From Proteiniphilum sp. (lineage in GTDB: Bacteria > Bacteroidota > Bacteroidia > Bacteroidales > Dysgonomonadaceae), in NCBI GenBank assembly GCA_012728465.1, contig JAAYFB010000373.1:1-5297 (forward strand): 5,297 nucleotides of DNA. The letters are read 5' to 3'. The position numbers and the translations under genes are program-made. Positions 1 to 5,297 of this stretch are shown here, piece by piece. The notes beneath the pieces were generated by a model. The model saw nothing but the letters and a program-made list of their open reading frames with translations. It had not been told where the DNA came from and ran no database searches. Each line of letters starts with the position of its first letter. The first letter of the stretch is position 1.

Positions 1-2
1 CA

Positions 3-40
3 ATTGACATTTTGAGTTTTTGCAATTAAAAACTGTCAAT
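3..40. repeat. Imperfect hairpin within repeat copy 1
   Basis: ATTGAC (3-8) is the reverse complement of GTCAAT (35-40), and AGTTTTT (15-21) is the reverse complement of AAAAACT (28-34). Together they could form a 13-bp stem with a 6-nt one-sided bulge (9-14) and a 6-nt loop (22-27). In copy 2 the same arms are only partly kept. It could be a terminator-like structure for a gene to the left of the window, but no T-tract follows it, so this is weak; it may simply be part of the repeat element. Confidence 0.45.
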
Positions 41-105
41 AACATTTGATATTTTGAGTGTTTTGAATTTAAAACTACCAATGTCATTTGACATTTGGGG
101 TTGAT
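6..105. repeat. Degenerate 42-bp tandem repeat, about 2.4 copies
   Basis: Units begin with GACATTTTGAG at 6, GATATTTTGAG at 48 and GACATTTGGGG at 90, an exact 42-bp period. Copies 1 (6-47) and 2 (48-89) match at about 33 of 42 positions by eye. The third copy decays after roughly 15 bases. Every forward reading I tried is broken by stops. The period is a multiple of three, and one minus-strand frame stays open over about 35 codons with a 14-residue periodicity, but it hits a stop inside copy 1 and another just upstream, so I do not call it coding. The repeat may be an intergenic repeat family or the remnant of a small mobile element; its role is unknown. Confidence 0.75.
80..95. repeat. 7-bp inverted repeat at the copy 2/3 junction
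   Basis: AATGTCA (80-86) and TGACATT (89-95) are perfect reverse complements separated by TT. The equivalent place between copies 1 and 2 (about 38-53) has a decayed version of the same palindrome. It could be a binding site or just a by-product of the repeat unit ending in TGTCATTT and starting with GACATT. Confidence 0.45.
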
Positions 106-372
106 GAATATAAATTATGAGCCAATATGGCTACTTCTGTAATTAAATTGATGAAGAAATCTTGTCAGCAAAGTGTTGTCTTGGCACCACTAAAACCTCA
201 CAGACAATTACAATATCATTTACATTTAATTCAGTCCTTTGAACCTGTATCTGCAACCATTTTTATTAAAAATTCAATTCCTAACGATAGGCAGAAGTCA
301 GTGCATTTATATGAAATAAGTTGCTAAGCATTATAGCGTGTCAAACATGAAAGACACAGTACGAGTTCAAAT
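106..372. other. Non-coding or unrecognised interval upstream of the sigma gene
   Basis: No gene is supported here. An open stretch of 66 codons from the ATG at 127 to the TAA ending at 327 shows no domain, signal peptide, membrane segment or low-complexity pattern that I recognise. A shorter minus-strand open stretch of about 40 codons (roughly 150-265) is equally unrecognisable. A weak 5-bp stem, GTGTC (338-342) with GACAC (353-357), is present. The interval could hold the decayed remains of a gene or simply be spacer. Confidence 0.5.
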
Positions 373-407
373 CAAATATGTTAATACAGACTCATTTAAC
401 ATATTTG
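373..407. promoter_or_regulatory. Perfect 12-bp inverted repeat upstream of the sigma gene, candidate operator
   Basis: CAAATATGTTAA (373-384) and TTAACATATTTG (396-407) are exact reverse complements with an 11-nt spacer (385-395). The centre-to-centre distance of the arms is 23 bp, about two helical turns, which would suit a dimeric regulator. The right arm ends 14 nt before the TATATTTG promoter element, so a bound protein would cover or abut the promoter of the sigma/anti-sigma pair. A hairpin in RNA is also possible, but no T-run follows, so an intrinsic terminator is less likely. The arms are seen directly; the operator role is inference. Confidence 0.5.
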
Positions 408-421
408 GGACAATTATACAT

Positions 422-429
422 TATATTTG
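422..429 (+). promoter_or_regulatory. Bacteroidetes-type -7 promoter element (TATATTTG) for the sigma gene
   Basis: TATATTTG matches the TAnnTTTG -7 consensus of Bacteroides housekeeping promoters exactly. The nearest TTTG upstream, at 404-407, lies only 14 nt away, shorter than the usual spacing of about 19-21 nt, so a good -33 element is missing. Transcription would begin near 436, leaving a leader of about 30 nt before the GTG at 466. This placement argues against the TTG at 427 being the start codon, because it lies inside the element. Confidence 0.5.
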
Positions 430-465
430 CACCATAATTTTACTAAAACATTTTACTTCCTAGAT

Positions 466-1041
466 GTGAGCAAGACGTTTTATTATACTAATAGCGAAGA
501 CCATTCACTTTTTCAATTAATCAAAAAAAGAGATAAACAGGCTTTCAGCGTGGTGTACCATAAGTACCATGCGTATCTTTATGCGCTAGCATTGCGGTAC
601 CTAAAGGATACACATCTGGCCGAAGATACGGTTCAGCATGTATTTGTAAAATTATGGGAGACAGCTAAAAATATCGAAATAGAGATAAATCTGAAAAACT
701 ACCTTTACACCATGACTAAGAATTACATCCTTAATCAAATAAGAAATAACAAAGAGACTATCTCCATAAATTATGCCAATGCGCAAAAAGAAATTCGAGA
801 TGAGGATGATTTAGTTGATAGTATTGAAGAAAATGAGTTAGCCGAACTTTTAAAAAGTGGAATAGAAAGACTACCATCACAAAAAAAGGAAATATGTTCG
901 CTAAAAATGGAAGGTAATATAAGCAATCAAGAAATTGCTGACAAAATGGGTATATCCATCAATACAGTCAAATCACACTATCAGGAAGCTATAAAGATGC
1001 TCCGAATATATTTTCAGAAGATAAACATAATGTTATTTTAA
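466..1041 (+). CDS. ECF-type RNA polymerase sigma factor (Bacteroidetes sigma-70 family)
   Basis: A cytoplasmic alternative sigma factor that should direct RNA polymerase to the promoter of the neighbouring receptor operon. From the chosen GTG start it has 191 residues, a normal ECF length. Region 2 spans about residues 15-85 and carries the typical AEDTVQHVFVKLWE stretch (52-65). A charged linker follows. Region 4 spans about 130-182, with RLPSQKKEIC leading into a helix-turn-helix around 153-174 (NQEIADKMGISINTVKSH). No ATG is available: the ATG at 464 is followed at once by a stop, and in frame there are only the GTG at 466 and the TTG at 427. I prefer GTG because the TTG sits in the promoter element and homologues usually begin shortly before the motif seen here as DHSLFQLIKKRD. 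The anti-sigma gene follows after 77 bp without a clear terminator, suggesting co-transcription. Family identity is very secure; the start is moderately so. Confidence 0.93.
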   Translation: MSKTFYYTNSEDHSLFQLIKKRDKQAFSVVYHKYHAYLYALALRYLKDTHLAEDTVQHVFVKLWETAKNIEIEINLKNYLYTMTKNYILNQIRNNKETISINYANAQKEIRDEDDLVDSIEENELAELLKSGIERLPSQKKEICSLKMEGNISNQEIADKMGISINTVKSHYQEAIKMLRIYFQKINIMLF

Positions 1042-1118
1042 GATAAAAAAGCATCCATCAACTAATATCATTGCATTACTTATGTGTCAAGTAGGTAATA
1101 ATATGCCAACAATATATA

Positions 1119-2105
1119 ATGACTCTATCGAATAAGAAAATAATACAAGAGGTAATAGACTGTAGTTCATCAAAAGAAAACGCATGCGACGTAGTCAATT
1201 GGTTATCTTCAACTATCGAAGGACATCAAACTCTATCGGATATGATTGATCATGACGCATACGTTATAGAGGATTATATGCTGGACAACAATCCTATCGA
1301 CCCTACACAATCTGCAGAACTATTAGAAAAAATAGATACACAGATCAGAAATAATCGATTCAGACTACTAACTCTACGTATAGCTGCTGTATTTTTGCCT
1401 CTGATTATAATATTAGGGTTTGGCATTTATGTAAATAACCATTTCAATATAATTGGTAAGACTACCTATACCGAAATTAATATCCCGAATGGAGAAAAAG
1501 CTCACATCATCTTTCAAGATGGTAGCGAAGCTATATTAAACTCTTCAAGCAAAATTGTTTTTCCTAAGAAGTTTGGAATCACTAAAAGAGAAATTCAACT
1601 CGAAGGTGAGGCATATTTTAAAATCGATAAAAATAAGCACAGACCATTTATTGTAAAAACTGACAAAGCAGATATTAAAGTATTAGGCACATCATTTAAT
1701 GTATCTGCATACAAGGAAGACGAATTTATAAATGTAACACTTGACGAAGGTATAATCGTATTCAACACTCCAAACAATAAACATCAGCTTTCGCCAGGTC
1801 AACAGCTTATTTTTAATAAAGACAGAAATGAATCTTTTATGAGATTCTTAAAAAAGCCTGAGAACAGTTCATTGTGGATGTCTGATAAATTATTTTTTGA
1901 TGATACACCACTTAGGCAGGCAATTAAAATATTGGAACGAAAATTTGATGTAAAGTTTGAAATAAAAGACAACAAAGCTGTAGATTATTCATTTACTATA
2001 ATCACAGATGAACGCGACATAGACGATGTTCTCAAAGAGCTTGAAATGATAGCTCCAATAAGATTTGATCTACAAAATGATATTTATGAAATAACATTAT
2101 CTTAA
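1119..2105 (+). CDS. FecR-family transmembrane anti-sigma factor
   Basis: An inner-membrane regulator that holds or activates the upstream ECF sigma factor and receives a signal from the outer-membrane receptor. The product is 328 residues, typical of the Bacteroidetes FecR group. Residues 1-80 are cytoplasmic and should contact the sigma factor. One membrane helix lies at about 84-104 (core AAVFLPLIIILGFGIYV), preceded by basic residues (RNNRFR), which fits an N-in topology. The periplasmic FecR domain covers about 118-215, with the signatures IPNGEKAHIIFQDGS, LEGEAYFKI and VLGTSFNVSAY. A C-terminal STN-like domain (DUF4974 type) occupies about 257-325, including LFFDDTPLRQAIKILERKF, and is the expected partner of the receptor's own STN domain. 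It starts at ATG 1119 with an A/T-rich upstream region and no Shine-Dalgarno, normal for the phylum. Nothing is truncated or missing. The specific pairing with its neighbours is inferred from gene order. Confidence 0.95.
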   Translation: MTLSNKKIIQEVIDCSSSKENACDVVNWLSSTIEGHQTLSDMIDHDAYVIEDYMLDNNPIDPTQSAELLEKIDTQIRNNRFRLLTLRIAAVFLPLIIILGFGIYVNNHFNIIGKTTYTEINIPNGEKAHIIFQDGSEAILNSSSKIVFPKKFGITKREIQLEGEAYFKIDKNKHRPFIVKTDKADIKVLGTSFNVSAYKEDEFINVTLDEGIIVFNTPNNKHQLSPGQQLIFNKDRNESFMRFLKKPENSSLWMSDKLFFDDTPLRQAIKILERKFDVKFEIKDNKAVDYSFTIITDERDIDDVLKELEMIAPIRFDLQNDIYEITLS

Positions 2106-2274
2106 TCTATTTTTTACAATAAATACATAATTACGATAAATATTCCACACCTCAACTAATACTTTATCTAAACTCATGGGTCTAGTAATAAAAGGATGAA
2201 TACAATTGTATTTAATTCTAAACTATTAATGAAGTGTTTTTTATTGTTTAATTTTTTAATACGTAAAACAAACC
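2106..2274 (+). promoter_or_regulatory. Receptor leader and probable promoter region
   Basis: These 169 bp separate the anti-sigma gene from the receptor gene. They contain no TTTG at all and hence no TAnnTTTG -7 element; a near miss with wrong spacing (TAAGATTTG) lies at the end of the anti-sigma gene. This fits a promoter read by the ECF sigma factor instead of the housekeeping one, but I cannot assign -35/-10 boxes. A CGTA at 2262-2265, a core sometimes seen in ECF -10 elements, is only about 10 nt before the start codon and so is a poor candidate. The sequence just before the ATG is A-rich (AAAACAAACC), as usual for translation starts in this phylum. Confidence 0.4.
2199..2212. promoter_or_regulatory. 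14-bp perfect palindrome in the receptor leader
   Basis: AATACAATTGTATT is its own reverse complement and lies 62 bp before the receptor start codon. It could bind a dimeric regulator of the receptor operon. Self-complementary words are more common in AT-rich DNA, so chance is a real alternative. Confidence 0.35.
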
Positions 2275-5200
2275 ATGGGGAAAATTCCATTAAAAAGGCG
2301 ATTAGTAATTCTTATGTCGCTTCTTGTGCTGAGTACTACAATAAGCTCTGCACAAAAAGTGAATCTGAATTTTAGCCAAACTAGTTTAAAAACTATTCTT
2401 GAGAGTATTACTGAACAGACCAACTACACTTTGGCTTTTAGCAAAGAGGTGGTAGATCTAAATGGTGCAACAAGCATCAGAGTTACTAACACGGAGCTAC
2501 CACAAGCGTTGGATCAGCTATTTGCATCGCATGACATTGGTTATGAACTGAGAGACAACAAAATTTATATTTTTAAAAAGGCCTCAGTTACCAACAACTC
2601 ATTAACGCAATCACCCACACAAGAGGTAAAAATAAGTGGGAAAGTAATCGATGAAGAAGGTGAGCCCGTTATTGGTGCTAATATTCTTATTTTAGGAACT
2701 AGCACAGGTACGGTAACAGATATTGATGGCAACTTCATATTATCTGTACCTAGAAACTCAACTCTACACATCTCCTATATAGGATATATAGCTCAAGAGA
2801 TACGAATAACAGATCAGAAGGAGATAAATGTACAGCTCGTACAGGATACTGAATTACTTGACGAGTTGGTAGTTGTGGGCTATGGTGTGCAAAGAAAAAG
2901 TGTTGTTACAGCTGCAATTAGTAGGGTAACAGCCGAAGAACTTAATGTAACACGTCCTTCTCGAGTAGAAGACGCACTAAAGGGTAAAGTTTCAGGAGTG
3001 CAGATTACTCAAAGTTCCGGACAACCAGGCTCTGACTCGAAAGTAAGAATTAGAGGTATTGGTACAGTAAATAATAGTAATCCACTATTTATTGTTGACG
3101 GTATGGAAGTAGGTGGTGGCATTAACTACCTTAATCCTGTAGATATAGAATCTGTAGAAATATTAAAAGATGCTGCTTCTGCAGCTATTTATGGTGCACG
3201 AGCAGCAAATGGTGTAATCCTAGTAACTACCAAAAAAGGTACTAAAGGGAAAGCAACTATCAACTACGATGTTAGCTATGGTTGGCAAAATCCATGGAAG
3301 CATAGAGAAATACTTAATGCACAAGAGTACATGATTATAATGAACGAGACACAGCTAAATGATGGAAACTTGCCTCGCTATAGTAACGAACAAATCACAG
3401 GGCCTCATACTGACACTAATTGGCAAAAGGAGACTTTTTATGCTAATGCTCCCGTACAAAACCATCAAGCAAGTGTTTCGGGCGGAAGCGACAACTTACT
3501 TTATTTTGTTTCATTCGGATATTTTGATCAAGCAGGTATTGTAGGTGGTAATTTTGACAAGTCAAACTACCGTAGGTATAGTTTACGTTCAAACTCAACT
3601 TATACAATTTTTGAAGATAAGAGCAGAAATTTCTTAAACAAAGTAACTCTAGGTGCTAATGTTGGTTACTCGAGAGACAAATCATCTGGCATTGAAACTA
3701 ACTCAGAGTATGGTTCTGTATTAGGTAGTGCTCTAACATTCTCACCTCTAGTGCCTGTTTATGCAGATGATGAGACTGCAAAAGCAATCCTAAAACAATA
3801 TCCTAATGCAGTAAGAGATGGTGACCGTGTTTTCTCTCTTCCACCATCAGGATTTCAAGAAATTGCAAACCCAATTGGTATGCTTCATCAACCATCTTCG
3901 GGCATTAATAACTCTGATAAATTTGTAGGTTCTTTCTGGGCTGAATTACAAATATTGCCAGAGCTACGTTTCAGATCAACTTATGGTACTGACTTAGCAT
4001 TTTGGGGCTACGATTCTTATACTTTCCCCTATTTCTTAGCAACACAAGGAAAAGATCAAAAATTCAGCACTGTGCAAAGTGAAATGAATAGAGGCTTTAG
4101 ATGGCAAGTCGAGAACTATCTATCATATGCAAAAACATTTGATGGTGATCATAACATTTCGGCTGTTCTTGGACAATCTGCTTCTAGATACACTCAAAGA
4201 AATTTAGGTGGTAATGATAGAGACCTACTTGAAACAGATCCTGGCAAAGCAAACATTGACTCCGCTATTGCTGATAGATTATTAGAAAGAGCATGGGGAG
4301 GAACTGGAGGTTTCAACTTTACTGGAAGTGCTTCGTACTTTGGGCGTATTGATTACAATTATGCTGAAAAATACATGTTACAAGCAACCGTTAGACGTGA
4401 TGGTTCTACTAGCTTCGGCACAAACAACAAGTGGGGTGTATTTCCTTCTTTCTCATTAGGTTGGAATATGACTAATGAATCTTTTATGGAAAATCGTCCT
4501 GAAGGTTTTGATTACTTGAAGTTCCGATTCAGCTGGGGTAAGAATGGTAACGACCGCATCGGAAATTTCCTATACACTGCGCTTATGGATGGAGGACAAA
4601 ACTATTACTTTGGTGGTGGATACGAAGTTAGCAACGATCCATCTAAAGTGGGAGAAATTGGCGGGTCAATGCAATATGGTAGCTCTCCAGGATATATACC
4701 TAATCCTAATGTAAAATGGGAAGAGTCAATACAAACCGATATAGGTCTTGAAGCTCGCTTCCTTAATCATAGACTTACTGTTGGATTTGACTATTTTATA
4801 AAGAAAACAAAAGATATGCTTATGTACCAACCTATTCCATCTTATGTTGGTCTAGCTGCACCTATAGCAAACGTAGGTGATATGGAAAACAGAGGTATAG
4901 AAATAGAACTTGGATGGAAACATTCTATTGGCGAATTTAATTATTTTGTTGCAGCTAATGCCTCATATCTGAAAAACAAGCTTATAAATTTAGGAAACGA
5001 GACTGGCGAAGATATTTATGAAAGTGCTGGAGCATCAGGAGTTGGAAGTTATGTGAAGGGTATGAATGGAGAGGTCTTCCCATACTTCTACGGATTTAAA
5101 ACTAATGGCTTGTTTCAAAATCAAGAACAAGTAAATAATTATGTGAATGATAAAGGCGAAAAGCTACAATCAGCAGCACAACCAGGTGATGTTAGATTTG

Positions 5201-5297
5201 TTGATTTGAATGGAGATGGCGTAATAAATGATGATGACAAAACTAAAATAGGAAAAGGAGCTCCCGATTGGACATATGGTATTACTTTAGGTGCAGA
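2275..5297 (+). CDS. SusC/RagA-like TonB-dependent outer-membrane receptor with STN signalling domain (3' end outside window)
   Basis: An outer-membrane importer driven by TonB that should take up an oligosaccharide or similar ligand with a SusD-type lipoprotein, and also signals to the anti-sigma factor. About 1007 codons are visible, open to the edge, with no frameshift. Residues 1-26 form a signal peptide (basic KRR, hydrophobic core, cleavage SSA|Q). An STN domain lies at about 29-101 and marks it as a transducer. A carboxypeptidase-regulatory-like beta-sandwich covers about 119-190 (ISGKVIDEEGEPVIGANI). The TonB box DELVVVGYG is at 196-204. The plug covers about 210-322, with VRIRGIG (257-263), NPLFIVDGM (269-277), VEILKDAASAAIYGARAA (294-311) and GVILVTTKKG. 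The rest is beta-barrel. A DLNGDGVINDDD loop at 977-988 resembles a calcium-binding site. STN-bearing SusC proteins usually run to about 1100 residues, so roughly the last 100 are missing. The ligand cannot be told. The start at ATG 2275 gives a complete signal peptide. Confidence 0.97.
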   Translation, partial: MGKIPLKRRLVILMSLLVLSTTISSAQKVNLNFSQTSLKTILESITEQTNYTLAFSKEVVDLNGATSIRVTNTELPQALDQLFASHDIGYELRDNKIYIFKKASVTNNSLTQSPTQEVKISGKVIDEEGEPVIGANILILGTSTGTVTDIDGNFILSVPRNSTLHISYIGYIAQEIRITDQKEINVQLVQDTELLDELVVVGYGVQRKSVVTAAISRVTAEELNVTRPSRVEDALKGKVSGVQITQSSGQPGSDSKVRIRGIGTVNNSNPLFIVDGMEVGGGINYLNPVDIESVEILKDAASAAIYGARAANGVILVTTKKGTKGKATINYDVSYGWQNPWKHREILNAQEYMIIMNETQLNDGNLPRYSNEQITGPHTDTNWQKETFYANAPVQNHQASVSGGSDNLLYFVSFGYFDQAGIVGGNFDKSNYRRYSLRSNSTYTIFEDKSRNFLNKVTLGANVGYSRDKSSGIETNSEYGSVLGSALTFSPLVPVYADDETAKAILKQYPNAVRDGDRVFSLPPSGFQEIANPIGMLHQPSSGINNSDKFVGSFWAELQILPELRFRSTYGTDLAFWGYDSYTFPYFLATQGKDQKFSTVQSEMNRGFRWQVENYLSYAKTFDGDHNISAVLGQSASRYTQRNLGGNDRDLLETDPGKANIDSAIADRLLERAWGGTGGFNFTGSASYFGRIDYNYAEKYMLQATVRRDGSTSFGTNNKWGVFPSFSLGWNMTNESFMENRPEGFDYLKFRFSWGKNGNDRIGNFLYTALMDGGQNYYFGGGYEVSNDPSKVGEIGGSMQYGSSPGYIPNPNVKWEESIQTDIGLEARFLNHRLTVGFDYFIKKTKDMLMYQPIPSYVGLAAPIANVGDMENRGIEIELGWKHSIGEFNYFVAANASYLKNKLINLGNETGEDIYESAGASGVGSYVKGMNGEVFPYFYGFKTNGLFQNQEQVNNYVNDKGEKLQSAAQPGDVRFVDLNGDGVINDDDKTKIGKGAPDWTYGITLGA

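Noticed and set aside
1..120. CRISPR array
   Set aside because: The period is 42 bp with similarity along the whole unit and no unique spacers, so it is a plain tandem repeat.
29..130. Minus-strand frame with 14-residue repeats across the tandem repeat
   Set aside because: Only about 35 codons between two stops, and the periodicity follows automatically from a 42-bp repeat; not enough for a coding call.
127..327. 66-codon open reading frame on the + strand
   Set aside because: No recognisable domain, signal sequence or family resemblance, and no supporting promoter. In AT-rich DNA a frame this short can occur by chance; it could at most be a gene remnant.
1077..1093. Short stem TACTT/AAGTA between the sigma and anti-sigma genes
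   Set aside because: Only 5 bp with a 7-nt loop and no T-tract, too weak for a terminator or regulatory site.
1595..1777. 60-codon reading frame on the - strand
   Set aside because: It lies wholly inside the FecR domain of the anti-sigma gene, whose frame is clearly the coding one.
2565..2771. 68-codon reading frame on the - strand
   Set aside because: It is antisense to the receptor's conserved carboxypeptidase-regulatory-like domain and is explained by it.
3359..3544. 61-codon reading frame on the + strand
   Set aside because: It is an alternate frame inside the receptor beta-barrel region, with no independent signature.

Overview
The window is AT-rich DNA from a member of the Bacteroidota, most likely the Bacteroidales. 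The evidence is an outer-membrane SusC/RagA-type receptor with the plug and TonB-box signatures of that phylum, a Bacteroidetes-type ECF sigma factor beside a FecR-like anti-sigma factor with the C-terminal extension typical of the phylum, a TAnnTTTG promoter element, and no Shine-Dalgarno sequences ahead of the genes. The genus cannot be told from what is visible.

Layout. Positions 1-426 hold no gene I can support. They begin with a degenerate 42-bp tandem repeat (about 6-105) with internal hairpin potential, followed by featureless AT-rich sequence, then a perfect 12-bp inverted repeat (373-407) and a TAnnTTTG promoter element (422-429). Three genes follow on the + strand: an ECF sigma factor (466-1041, GTG start), a FecR-type transmembrane anti-sigma factor (1119-2105), and a SusC-like TonB-dependent receptor/transducer (2275 to beyond the right edge, about 1007 codons visible). 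The 169 bp between the anti-sigma gene and the receptor contain a 14-bp perfect palindrome and no housekeeping-type -7 element.

How they work together (family knowledge applied by inference). The receptor has an N-terminal STN domain, the hallmark of transducing SusC proteins. When it binds and imports its ligand, the STN domain should signal in the periplasm to the C-terminal part of the FecR-like protein. That protein in turn releases or activates the cytoplasmic ECF sigma factor, which directs transcription of the receptor operon. The architecture is that of a sigma/anti-sigma-controlled polysaccharide (or other glycan) utilisation locus. A susD-like gene and substrate-processing enzymes would be expected to the right of the window but are not seen, so the substrate cannot be named.

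The core system is a known one. The less explained parts are the non-coding elements: the inverted repeat upstream of the sigma gene, the palindrome in the receptor leader, and the repeat cluster at the left edge.
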